Shown piece after piece: positions 45,455 through 55,315 of a DNA stretch of 64,000 bases. The notes beneath the pieces are model-generated. The model saw nothing but the letters and a program-made list of their open reading frames with translations, was not told the DNA's origin and ran no database searches. Source of the stretch: Pegoplata infirma (Eukaryota; Arthropoda; Insecta; Diptera; Anthomyiidae); the NCBI GenBank assembly GCA_963921195.1, contig OY992538.1, positions 81,430,093 through 81,494,092 on the forward strand, read 5' to 3'. Positions within the stretch are counted from its first letter, which is position 1; each line of letters starts with the position of its first letter. The translations under genes were made by a program, and so were the position numbers.

Positions 45455-45810
45455 ATGTATGGATGGTGGACAATGAGTCCAACTGTACATAAGGTCCTGA
45501 TACACGGAAGTGAGATTATTCAAAATTCGGTGTTACCAGTTGGTAATAAAAATATTTTGAACTATATAAATTTAAATATTAGGGCAGTTATCAGAAGAAT
45601 CGTTAGAAAAGTCGCATAAATATTTTAAGATTTACAAAAGCAATTTTAGCAGAAAAAATTCAAGAATAAACAATCTAAAAGAAATTTTTCAAAAATTTAT
45701 AGTAGAATCAGGTCCAAAAATTTCCATTTTACGTGAAGAAACATCGAACTTCGTAAAAAAGGTTCCTTATCTAAAGGAACTATTGCAACTAATACAAAAG
45801 AACTATTTTT
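45455..45810 (+). pseudogene. Transib transposase C-terminal remnant
   Basis: Two adjacent frames, offset by a frameshift near 45550, give MSPTVHKVLIHG...LPVG (from 45455) and LGQLSEESLEKSHKYF... then NFSRKNSR (from 45576). In RAG1/Transib-type recombinases the last catalytic Glu lies in the stretch after an HK-x-L-x-H motif and a (I/L)G-x-(L/W)xSE block, followed by an R-rich segment and a D-x-x-(L) stretch. This order is seen here, with acidic residues of LSEESLE kept. The homology is by recognition, not by search. There is no N-terminal or central DDE domain, so it is inactive. Confidence 0.7.
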
Positions 45811-47120
45811 TTTTTTATTTTATTTATTACGATATGGCATTATTGTGTCTATGTTAATTTGTTTTTTAATGTTTTAATCCTGTTATTATTCATTTTTGGT
45901 TTATTACTACTATTTATTTATTATAAATCAATAAAATAAAATTGATAAAAAAGTCATACGTGCCGGATATTTTAGTGTAGGGTGAAAGGTAATGTTTGCA
46001 AATATTAAATTTATCTTTTTTGTGCAATTTTAAATAGGTTTGATATAAGCAATTCCACTTATATATTTATATTGTCAGATTTGTTAACTAAAAAAGTCGA
46101 TACATTTGGTCATAATTTAACTCAATTTTTTATATGTATTTTAACTAATAATGTTTAATGATGTATATTTACTCTATCCGAACGACATTCAGTAATAATA
46201 TATCAAAAATGTCAATGATCTTAACATTTTTTTAGCATTTGTTCATATAAATAAATTAACCAACTTTGCATTCAATTTATATGTAGGGTGCAAGGAGGAC
46301 AACAAACTTTGATCACAGCTTTAATTGCTGTGATGGTCCCTAGTTTTTAGAATGCCTAATTTTGTTTTACAACTCCTAACCGTTTAGAAGATATAGTCAA
46401 AAAACTTCGATGCGCGCGTTTTCCATACAAACCGTCCACTGTGCGGGAAAGTGTTACACGTAATAATTATTTGATATTAATAAGCACGTCTAGATAAACA
46501 AAAACCTTATTTATTTTATTTTTTTAAAGTATTACATTTAGTTCTCAATAATTTTCGCAAAAACTTTTTTAAAAATGTTTGCCAAAATATTTTGATCATG
46601 CATGGGTTAAATTAATTGTGGCCAAATATATTAATTAAATGTGTTTCCTGCACAAAGATATGCTTTTTAATGATGTCGAAGTAAATGTTATAAAAAAGTA
46701 AGGCAGTGCAGTTAAGTGTTAATTTTTGACTAAAATCCCAAGCGGTGGTCAACACCTTTCTAACGATGTATTAGAAGTGAAAATCGGACAAAAAATACCA
46801 AAGTTATTTAAGTTTTTAGTAAAACCGAATCGAAAAGCATCAAAAAACTGACATAAACATCTCGTTATCTCGAGTCTGTGGTTAGATTTTTAAAATGTTT
46901 CAATGCAGAATCAAAGAATTCCTTAATATCTATTATATTTGGTCATTCATTGGACAAAAAAAATTTACAAAATTTTTAATTCATGAAAAATACCATTTTT
47001 GGACTTTCTTTATGCAGTTTAGCTCACGGGAGATTATCGCTAGAGCCCAAATATTTTGGGAATCTTTATAAAACATATCAAAGTTAATTTTGAGGGGGGT
47101 ACAACTTCAACTTTTTTTTG

Positions 47121-48313
47121 CCCAAATAAGCATCAAGTTATATATGTTAATTTTTACTCGGGAAAATTTACATTTTTTTAATTTTGTTAAAATTATGGCC
47201 ATTTTGGACTTTTTTTCGAATTTTTTATCTCGCTGCGGCACGAGTTTAGATCCAATAGCACAAAATTACGCCCGGCACTCCTTGGAATTAAAAAAAATTC
47301 ATACAAGAAAAAAACACCCTAATATTCATATACGAGTACTTAATGGGGTCCTAGACCAGTATTTTGATGACAAAGTATAGCCCGACATACTGCCGTTAGA
47401 GGGTACAATAAGATTTATAAAACTTTTTATGGCGCAATTTTGTCAAAGATTTAAAACAAAAATTTACATTCCTTTAAAAAAAAAACTTTCTGCCAAAACT
47501 ATTTACAATTTTTTTTCCAAATTTCTATAAAAACAATTTTAAATAAATCAAAAAAAAAATATTATTAATATTAAAAATTCTCTCTATTCCCAACAGATCA
47601 TTTCTCTGCAGGAGGAGGATACCATTAGAGAAGATTAAAAAACAAAAACAAAAGATAGCAGATGTTGAAGATTGATTTTGGGTAAAAATTAACACAAATT
47701 CTTTCTAAAAGAGCTTATGGAAATTGTTGTCATTCCACAAAAGTAACAAAAACAAGTAGCTGTTTCCTTTTTTTCTGTTGTTGTCACTATAAAAATAAGA
47801 AATATTTTTTAATATTAAGTTTTAAAAAAACAAAAACTAAAAGCAAATAATATTTTTAAACTAAAACAAAAACCACCCGTGATTCTTTTTAAATAATGTT
47901 TTTTCTATAAATATTTTTCTAACTGTTAATTGTTACAAAAAAAAATATTAAAAAAAAGTAAAATAAAAAAAATTTTAAGTATTTGAAGAAAAAAAAATAT
48001 AATTATTTAGTTAAAAAAGTAAAAAAAAAGTCATATACATATAGAAAAGAAAACCAAAAAGGGGTTAAAAGCTAAACTATGCTTATTTATAATGTCGAAA
48101 CAATAATACAAATTGCAATAACCCATACACTTAAAATAACCAGAGCAACTTTAGTAATTGCTTGTAACAACACTTAACACAAAATAGAATTGTTTAATTT
48201 TAATTTTCTTAATTTCTGTCAGTGTACTTATATTGCTGGTGTAGAGTAAAAATGTAAGATATTTGGAAATGAACCAAAGAAGGAAACATTGAAAACAAAG
48301 TTTGTAATACATA
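47121..48313. other. Intron-like AT-rich DNA
   Basis: No TE termini recognised apart from the neighbours. Contains the strong acceptor before 47597; the rest has long A- and T-runs without credible ORFs. Confidence 0.45.
47597..47641 (+). CDS. Candidate short terminal exon
   Basis: TTCTCTCTATTCCCAACAG before 47597 is a strong acceptor with a pyrimidine tract and an upstream ATTAAT branch-like site. Entered in phase 1 from the donor at 3287, it encodes a 10-residue tail, DHFSAGGGYH, ending at TAG. Other phases give IISLQEEDTIRED or a 26-codon basic tail. An alternative acceptor TTTCTCTGCAG lies 15 nt further on. No homology is known to me; the end given is for the phase-0 TAA region, and the link to the upstream exon is inference. 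Confidence 0.3.
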
Positions 48314-48819
48314 CACTCAAAATAAATTCTCTGTCCAATCAGCAGAAAAATCTGCTGAAAATACACCCATTTTGAGCCATATGAGAAATCTGCTGATTTT
48401 AGCAGACACGGTTTGCTAAATATCTGTCATAAGAGGTGAATAAATATAACAAGAAAAAAAAACATATGCCGCCAGCCAGCATCGAACTCGCCACCTTCCG
48501 ATTTGAAAGTACACTTCTTAACTACTACGCCACGGAAGCTTATACTTTTATCTAGCGTTTTAGTTATTAAACATGTGTGTTGTTCGACAGCAGAGAAATC
48601 TGATTTTAGCAGAAATATCTGCTGATTTTAGCAGAACAATCTGCTGATTTTAGCAGAACAATCTGCTGATTTGAGCAGAATAATCTGCTGATTTCAGCAG
48701 AACAATCTGCTGATTTCAGCAGAACAATCTGTTCTGCTTTTTTTATATAAAAAAATTTCTTGAAAAAATAAATTGAAAGTCGTTTTACAGATTTTTTGAC
48801 AGAGTTTTTCTTTTGAGTG
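48314..48819 (-). mobile_element. CAGCAGA-family MITE, copy 2 (inverted)
   Basis: Reverse complement of 42117-42780, with TA before CACTCAAAATAAATTCTCTG. At the right, TTTTGAGTG is followed directly by LINE sequence TGTGCTTCGC without TA, so this end abuts the truncated retrotransposon. It has fewer CAGCAGA units than copy 1. Confidence 0.85.
48468..48539 (-). pseudogene. tRNA-like sequence inside MITE copy 2
   Basis: The same 72-nt sequence as at 42549-42620, with a better A box (TGGCGTAGTAG) and the same B box; a T-run follows within six bases on the minus strand. Differences from copy 1 are confined to a few bases near the A box, so the promoter parts seem retained. Confidence 0.5.
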
Positions 48820-49084
48820 TGTGCTTCGCTTTGGAAGGAAATTTGAGATCGTGATACCGAGTAGACCAGAGTGGGATGAAGGTGGTCCATATGTGTATAC
48901 TAGAAGCCTAAACTGGTATACTGACGGATCCAAAATGTCCTCTGGAGTTGGCGCTGGTGTCTACGGTCCAAACACGCGGATCTCCGGACCAATGGGTAGG
49001 TGGCCTACAGTTTTTCAGGCTGAAATTCAGGCTATTGCAATATGCGCTAGAGTTAATATTGCAAAGGGTATGAAGGGTACTCAT

Positions 49085-50363
49085 TAGAGTTGTCAGTCGA
49101 TTAAGAATAATTCGATTAATCGATCAAACAAAACCCAACTCTTGTTCGAATAATTCAAAAATGACGATTTTCGAATAACGAATAAATCGATTAATTAATG
49201 TCGATTAATCGAACAATTTTTTTTTTAATTAAAAAATTAAATAAATGCTTAGAATTTGATTTATTCTCATAAATTTTGAAAGATTTTATACAAAATGTAG
49301 GAAAGTTAAAATATATTGTAGCCATAGCCCTGGATAGCACATCCATTATAGAATTAGGTGGAGTTATCAAGTTTTTAATAAATAATTTAGAAAAAATTAA
49401 TTATTCTTTTGCATCAGACTTACTAAAACGAATTAAAATAAGAAATAATGAGAGACGTATAAAAGTGTTAAATACGTTAATAATTTTTCTAAATTCTGGA
49501 AATTTTCCGAGCAATGAAAGTTTCTTAAAATATTCTCCAAAAAGCGAAACAAAAGAGTATGCAAATAAATTATACTCCAGATTATTTTATGTTGAAAGTA
49601 ATCACAATAATTCAGATAAAAGTATTGAAATAGAGAAAGTTATTAGTAATGAAAATAATAATCTTTTTTGCGAGTTAAATAATTCAATTCAAAGTATTAA
49701 AAATTCAGAAAATAAAAAGGACTTTAGCGATATATGAGACGATATGGTATATTTGGAAAAATCTGAAAAAAGAACAGAAAAAATAGATAAACTTTTTTAT
49801 GCTTTTCTTACTATATCAACTACTTCAACAATTAGCGAAAGAGTGTTTTCAAAATCTAATTTAATAAAAAACAAAAACCAAAAATCGTTTGAAAACAAAA
49901 AAATTAAGTCAACTTTTATTTTTAAAAGATTATTTCTTAAGAACAACTTAAATTGTCTTATTTGACAAAAATTAAAATCATTTATGATATATTTTGTCTG
50001 AATATTTCAAATAATAATTTGTATTTGAATTATTTCTCAACAAGTATTAAAATCGACATCCATTAATTACAAGAGATCTCAGTTATTAAATTTTTAAGTT
50101 TTTTTTAACTATTTTATTTTTAAGTTTTGTATGCATTTTTTCGTTATTTAATTTATTTAAATTTTAACTTTCTTTTTTAAAGATTTTTTATATGAATTGT
50201 TTATTTTTTTGTTAATAAAAATGTTTTTTAAAATAATTTTTTTATTCGTTATTCTCTTCGATTAATCGAATAAATTTTGATCTTTAATCGCTTGATCGAG
50301 CGAGGAAAAACAATTATTTGAATTATTCGAACAAAGTTGAAAGTCGAATAATTGACAACTCTA
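49085..50363 (+). mobile_element. hAT element with transposase remnant
   Basis: The ends TAGAGTTGTCA and TGACAACTCTA are perfect 11-bp repeats, with the 8-bp target GTACTCAT duplicated (49077-49084, 50364-50371). Subterminal TCGATTAATCGA-type palindromes occur at both ends. The ORF inside lacks the N-terminal half, so the copy is an internal-deletion derivative of an autonomous element. Confidence 0.95.
49276..49965 (+). pseudogene. hAT transposase C-terminal half with one in-frame stop
   Basis: An uninterrupted frame runs 49276-49734, then TGA at 49735-49737, then the same frame continues to TGA at 49963. The last 60 codons contain FLTISTTSTISERVFSKSNL and KIKSTFIFKRLFLKNNL, the hAT dimerisation region near the C-terminus. 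The BED finger and the first catalytic acids are absent, and the frame opens at a TTG just after a stop. About 230 codons remain; one nonsense change is the only break in this part, suggesting a fairly young copy. Confidence 0.85.
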
Positions 50364-50903
50364 GTACTCATATTTCAATCTTCTCTGATAGCCAGGCAGC
50401 ACTTCAAGCGCTGTCTTCTTGGGAATTTAAATCCAAAATGACACTGGAATGTTTTGATACCCTTCAACAGCTGGCCGGGAGAAACAAAATTACTCTATTT
50501 TGGATCCCTGGTCATAGAGGTTTTGAGGGTAATGAGATAGCGGATGAGCTTGCTAGAAATGCCTTCGCTACTCCTATGACCGGACCCGAACCCTATTGTG
50601 GGGTAAACTGGTCCACCTTCTCGAACATGATTAAGGGTTTGGAAAGAACCGACTTCTTAAACTTGTGGGAAAATTCAGGAGGTCTACGACAATCGAAAGC
50701 ACTAATCGCGCCATTATCATATGGAAGTATACTTAATCACACCAAAAGTGAGATTAGGTTACTGACAGGTTTTCTCACCGGGCAGTAAAAGGTAAACTAT
50801 CACTTGCATAATTTAAACCTTTGTGCATCGTCCTTGTGTCGACTTTGTCTTGAGGAAGTAGAAACAACGCAACACATATGATGTGAGTGCTTCGCAATAT
50901 GTA

Positions 50904-51392
50904 CACAGAAAAAATTTGAAACGAATTTCAATCAACAAAAACGCGGATTCAATCAATTTTTTGATTGAAATTCCTCCAATTAAAAAAATTGTTATACCAA
51001 TCATCAAATTGTAGGTGATTGATTGAAAATTTTTTCAATCAAACATTTTTTCGATTTTGATCAAAAATTTGATCAATTTTTTATTTATAGTCAATCAAAA
51101 TAATGATTGATTTAACAAATGAATTGTAAGCTTATAACAAAATTATCAAAAAATTCATCTTTTTTGCTTTCCAATATGTTGCCAACAATAAAAAAAGTAA
51201 AATCAGATATATTGTATATTTTTGAATTAATCAATTCAAATAAATTTAAGCGAAAACAAAATCTGGTATGTTGAAAATTTCTAAAAGTTAAAGGATATAA
51301 CAAAAATTTTAATCAACACATTGATTGACTCATTTAAATTTTGTTGATCAATAGATTTAATTGAAAATTTTTAGCCAATAATTTTTTTTGTG
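50904..51392. mobile_element. TA-flanked MITE (CACAGAAAAAATT ends; TCAATCAACAAAAA interior)
   Basis: It starts CACAGAAAAAATTTG and ends AATTTTTTTTGTG with TA on both sides (50902-50903, 51393-51394). LINE copy 1 at 30850 shows the empty site with a single TA. TCAATCAA/TTGATTGA motifs are repeated in both orientations. A second, window-truncated copy starts at 63852. Confidence 0.92.
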
Positions 51393-52158
51393 TAGGATCA
51401 GAAGACGGTTCTTAGACAAAGAATTGCTTAATTCTGCGGATATATGTAAAGCTAGCTTCTCCATCCTCTGTTATAATGTTCATTAGGAACATTGAACAGA
51501 GTTTGAATTAGATTAATTGATCTTGGCACAAAAGACCCATAAGGGTCGCAGTGCCGGCCGTTAGGGCTAGACCACCCCTTGAATAATAAAATAAAATAAT
51601 TAAAGGCCGTTTGTCACGATAATACTGAGTCGTAAGATTTTAGTAAACCGAAATAAAATGAAATTTGGTATGACTGTCAAAAAATCAAACCAAAAATTTG
51701 TTTGAATGCATTGCCCTTTGCAACCATCACATTTGAAATAATATGAAAACAGCTGTTCAGAAAAATAAATTTTAAAAATTACCATTTGTTGCGAATTTTT
51801 TAAAAATACATTAAAATAAGAGACTTTTAAATTGACAAACTTAACTTACAAGGGAAGTCTCCCTAGTGTCACCCGCGGATCTTTATGGAATTGCTTTTAT
51901 TTTGTAGATCAGAAAAAATAAAGCGGCATGTATTTTTTTTAGCGACCCAAATTCATTTTTAGGGGGTAAAAAGGAGGGGGGAAGACAAGGCCATTTTTCA
52001 TTTTTTTCGTTTATCTCCTATATTTTGCAAAGAAACCTAGTCATGTCACATACCAAATGAAAGGTCTTTGGAAAACCTATCTACGTGTGCTAAGAACGTG
52101 TCCAAACATGCACAACTTTTCGTCATATTGAGTAAAATGCCAAAATTTTAGGACATTT

Positions 52159-53373
52159 GTGTGGTGGAAAGCAGCGGATAAGAAATCATATCTCTGCTAC
52201 CTACAGAAGGTACAGCGACTGGCGTGCCTGGGTATCACTGGTGCTATTAGATCAGCACCCCAGGCCGGTCTGGAAGTGATACTAAACATTCAGCCCGTAG
52301 ATATCTACATCAAGAGCACAGCAGCAAAATCGGCTCTTAGGTTAAGAGAGTCACTAATGCTTAAGCAACGCTCTTGGGGACACTCGACCATATTAAGTAC
52401 GGTGGGCGGGTCGGAATTAGAACGGAAAACCGACTATATCTCACCGCAGACGAACTTTAATAGGAACTTCGAAGTCCAAATACCAACTAGGGAAGACTGG
52501 GCGGCAAACTCTGTTATAACGGGGAATGCGATCTCAATTTTCACGGACGGATCGAAGTTGGAGATTGGTACGGGTTTGGGGGTATACTCTGAAAGCCTCG
52601 AAATCAGGGCCTCAGTAAGGCTCCCGGACAAGTGTAGTGTTTTCCAGGCCGAGGTTTTTGCAATTGACAAAGCCGCGCAGATGATTATGACAAAGGACCT
52701 AAGTCCTTGCGCCATCAACATCTTTGTGGACAGTCTTGCAGCTCTGAAGGCCTTAGGGTCACACACTGTAAAATCGAGAATTGTTAGTAATTGTATACAA
52801 TCTCTTCATCGAATCAGTCAGCACACAGTCAAGCTAATCTGGGTCCCTGGACATAGTGGGGTCGATGGTAACGAATTAGCTGATGAATGTGCAAGAAATG
52901 GCTCCGAGTCGGTGGGGGAACGTGTCGAACCTGATATCTCGGTTCCTATAGAGGAGTTGATGAACGAAATTGATAGGATATCGGGGAATATGATGAGGGC
53001 TAGGTGGATATCGCTGACCACGTGTAGGATATCGCGAACCATGTGGCCACTGCCAAATCCTAAGAGGACAGAAAGTCTTCTTACCTTTGGCAAACGGACG
53101 GTTAGCCTATTAGTAGGAGTACTGACGGGACACTGTATAATCGGCCAAATGGCCGTTCGTATGGGAATTTCTGACAGGGACTTTTGCAGAAGTTGTGGAG
53201 AGGTGGAGGAGGAGGAGTCAGTGAGGCACTTGTTGTGTGAATGTCCGGGTCTGATGAAACGTCGTCTTAAGTATTTGGGGCAACGATTTTTTGATGACCT
53301 AGATTGCCTAAACAGTGTCCCATTGACATCTCTAGCAGAATACCTTAGGGAATCGGGGTGGTTTGAGAGGTAG
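52159..53373 (+). CDS. LINE ORF2 C-terminal part: RT connection, RNase H, zinc-binding tail
   Basis: A 404-codon frame without stops begins at the truncation point, so the GTG at 52159 is not a true start. Residues 15-60 (KVQRLACLGITGAIRSAPQA) are the region after the RT thumb. RNase H motifs follow: IFTDGSK (about 128), FQAEVFAI (about 163), NIFVDSLAALKAL (about 188) and WVPGHSGVDGNELADECAR (about 230). A CRSCGEVEEEESVRHLLCEC zinc-binding pattern comes near the C-terminus, then the stop. All RNase H acids are present. The RT and endonuclease are lost, so it cannot transpose by itself. Confidence 0.85.
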   Translation: MWWKAADKKSYLCYLQKVQRLACLGITGAIRSAPQAGLEVILNIQPVDIYIKSTAAKSALRLRESLMLKQRSWGHSTILSTVGGSELERKTDYISPQTNFNRNFEVQIPTREDWAANSVITGNAISIFTDGSKLEIGTGLGVYSESLEIRASVRLPDKCSVFQAEVFAIDKAAQMIMTKDLSPCAINIFVDSLAALKALGSHTVKSRIVSNCIQSLHRISQHTVKLIWVPGHSGVDGNELADECARNGSESVGERVEPDISVPIEELMNEIDRISGNMMRARWISLTTCRISRTMWPLPNPKRTESLLTFGKRTVSLLVGVLTGHCIIGQMAVRMGISDRDFCRSCGEVEEEESVRHLLCECPGLMKRRLKYLGQRFFDDLDCLNSVPLTSLAEYLRESGWFER

Positions 53374-53486
53374 AATTTTATATATCAGGGGAGTAGGGAG
53401 ACAACTTTAGGGGAATCACAATGGGCCTTATGGCCTCCGAGTGAATTCGCCAAATTGGCGGACGCCCATCCATCCTAACCTAACCT
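52159..53486 (+). mobile_element. 5'-truncated LOA/I-type LINE
   Basis: It is flanked by a 9-bp target duplication AGGACATTT (52150-52158, 53487-53495). The 3' end is CATCCTAACCTAACCT rather than poly(A). About 110 bp of 3' UTR follow the ORF. The 5' truncation falls inside the region after the reverse transcriptase. Confidence 0.92.
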
Positions 53487-54021
53487 AGGACATTTTTGTT
53501 AATAAGTCGAAAAATATTAACTTCTTTGGCCCGTTGTTAGCACCACGAGATAGGTATTTTTAATACCTTTAATCTGATACCACACATGCCTATATTAATT
53601 TTGTTTAAATAGGCGTAAATCGTAAAAAACTGAAAAAGGTCAATTTCCCCCAATACAAATCGACCCCCCCACCCTAAAAATGAGTTTGGGCCGCTAAAAA
53701 AAATACGTGTCGAATTAATTTTCGTTCTTAACAACATATGCAAATTTCATGAAGATCGGAGGGTGACACAAGGGAGACTTCCCTTGTTAGTAGCTTTAGT
53801 TTTCTGTTTTTATGTTGACGTCAATAAATTTAAAAGAAAATACATCCCTGATAAAATGAAAAGTCTCAGCTTTTAGAAATATTTCTAAAAATGACGAGTA
53901 TTATACGACTGTCAAAATTTCTTCCGTATTATCGTCCGTGTCATTACATTTTGCATTTACACGATAAGATTTTTAAATTCTATACGATTTTTTGACAGTC
54001 TAATCGTGACAAACGGCCTTT

Positions 54022-54330
54022 AGTAGGTACTGCACCGATTGCAGCGAAATTCATACCGGTTATAGCTAATGTTATTTCGAGCTTAAGTTTGGGCACTGGA
54101 CCCCACATGTAAAATAAGGGCACCACAATGGGCCCCTAAAGTAGGACATGTTTAGTCAACAAAAACTTTAAGTTCCTTAAAATCACCAACTTTAAGTGCG
54201 TTCAAAAAAAATTTAGCGCTGAACTAAAAAAAACCGTGAGGATTTTGTTATGTAAAATGTCAACTTTCACTTGCTTTTGAGTTCATCCCAGTCCGATTCG
54301 AAAAATTTGATTTTGTGAAAATATTTTTTT
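54022..54330. repeat. R6 repeat, third copy
   Basis: GTAGGTACTGCACCGATTGC, ATACCGGTTATAGCTAATG, CCCCTAAAGTAGGACATG and CGTTCAAAAAAAATTTAGCG occur in the same order as in the copies at 37055 and 37433. Its 5' part is missing beside the element ending at 54022. Confidence 0.7.
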
Positions 54331-54865
54331 ACATTTTTCTCTACACCGCAATAATTTTATAGTCATACCAGCAATCTCCTTTTCCAAAAACAAAATAAAT
54401 AACATGTTAAATGTTGATGTACTCATGTAGTTTAAACATTTTTATGTAAATAGATTTAGAAAACAAGTGTTAATTTTAAGAGAAATGTCATAAATTTAAG
54501 AGTCATAATTTCAATATAAGATATGTATATGTAATTATTATTTGAACAATTTTTTTTTTTTCTTTATTTTAAATTTATTTCTAACAAATTGACAATCAAT
54601 TTCAATATTAAGAAGACACAATTATATTGTACACTCATATACAGAAACAAAAAAATTTAAGGAAATATAAAAAATATATAAGCATATATACATAGATATC
54701 GTCGCCTGAAAGTCAAACGGGCGTAGTTAACAAAATTGTTTAAATTGATTTTAGATTGTTTTTAGATTGATAATTGAGTTTTTCATAAATTTTTTTTTAT
54801 GGAAAAAAAAGTTTAATGATATTAAATTTTATTATTTAGTTACGTCTGTACATTTCAGGTGACGA
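54331..54865. other. No gene seen
   Basis: AT-rich DNA with T-runs; no credible ORF, repeat pair or RNA gene found. Confidence 0.45.
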
Positions 54866-55315
54866 TAATTACACAGTGCTACACTGAAAAAATACTTTTT
54901 TTGTGGCATAGTATAAGTTGTTGGTTTTGTCGAGTAGATCACAAAAATGTCGGTTAAACTTGCCAGACAATCTCAAATTTTAGAGTTATTGTCAAAAACC
55001 GATTTTTTTTTGCGCTTTTCTCACTAAACCTCATGTAATTCAAAAACTTTTCAGACGATTTTCAATTTTTGAACTGTTTTAGATAGAAGAAAGATGTTGC
55101 TGTCGATGTGTGTGCATTGGTCTACACATATAAGAAAGATATCTATTGAATTTTCTATAATATTTATTTTTTTGTTATTTTTTGCAACTTTTTGGAATTT
55201 ATCGATTTTTTTTCTGCTATAGGTTAGGTTGTAAGTGGCTGCTGACGTTGTTACGTCAACACACGTAGACTCTGAGGTCCATTGTGATACCACGGGACCG
55301 TAATAGGTTTCCCTA

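Larger units (their letters stand above)
44488..46443 (+). mobile_element. Transib element (CACAGTG ends, 5-bp target CGGGA)
   Basis: The element begins CACAGTGGAAGATGG and ends CCACTGTG; GCGCGCATCG-type sequence follows in both termini. The target duplication is CGGGA (44483-44487 and 46444-46448), and the opposite arm of the host palindrome shows the single-copy site near 44112. CACAGTG termini and a 5-bp GC-rich target are Transib hallmarks. A plus-strand remnant at 45455-45810 matches the C-terminal end of Transib/RAG1-like transposases. At 1956 bp it is internally deleted or decayed; part of a CCCAG element lies inside. Confidence 0.85.
42880..47120. mobile_element. Foldback element with 0.8-0.9-kb arms, split by two insertions
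   Basis: GTTGATGATATACCCCCC near 42891 pairs with GGGGGGTACAACTTCAAC near 47100. The arms remain collinear through CTCCCGTGAGCTAAAC, TTTAACCCATGCATGATC and CACTTTCCCGGTC, with the centre at about 44310-44330. The left arm is interrupted by a CCCAG element (43572-44098) and the right arm by a Transib element (44488-46443). Removing them gives a simple palindrome. No coding capacity of its own; its ends are approximate. Confidence 0.8.
48820..51510 (+). pseudogene. RNase H and C-terminal region of LINE ORF2, split
   Basis: In order: YTDGSK (about 48920), FQAEIQAI (49015), then after the hAT insertion IFSDSQAAL (about 50380), WIPGHRGFEGNEIADELAR and the CRLCLEEVETTQH zinc-binding region (about 50835-50880). 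All four RNase H acidic positions are present in this copy, unlike 29959-31051. A stop after FLTGQ (TAA at 50786) and the two insertions inactivate it. Confidence 0.85.
48820..51595 (+). mobile_element. 5'-truncated I-type LINE, copy 2, with two insertions
   Basis: The same element as 29959-31051, starting later (TGTGCTTCGCTTTGG) and ending CCTTGAATAATAAAATAAAA. It is interrupted by a hAT (49085-50363) and a TA MITE (50904-51392); copy 1 shows both empty sites. Here the RNase H segment IFSDSQAALQAL is complete. Confidence 0.9.
51849..53786. mobile_element. PIF/Harbinger-like TIR element (3-bp target TTA)
   Basis: The ends CAAGGGAAGTCTCCCT and AGGGAGACTTCCCTTG extend as an inverted repeat of about 26 bp with one mismatch. 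TTA is duplicated (51846-51848, 53787-53789). TTA targets suggest PIF/Harbinger; no transposase is present. It was later hit by the LINE at 52159-53486. Confidence 0.75.
51601..54022. mobile_element. TIR element (TAAAGGCCGTTTGTCACGAT ends)
   Basis: The 20-bp ends at 51601-51620 and 54003-54022 are perfect inverted repeats. Subterminal text is also inverted (GACTGTCAAAAAATC near 51682; GATTTTTTGACAGTC near 53985). It encloses the element 51849-53786. The target duplication is unclear because the left neighbour is a LINE tail and the right an R6 repeat. Confidence 0.8.

Noticed and set aside
46240..46420. A possible coding stretch near the right end of the Transib element
   Set aside because: No reading frame continues for more than a few tens of codons and no motif is recognisable.
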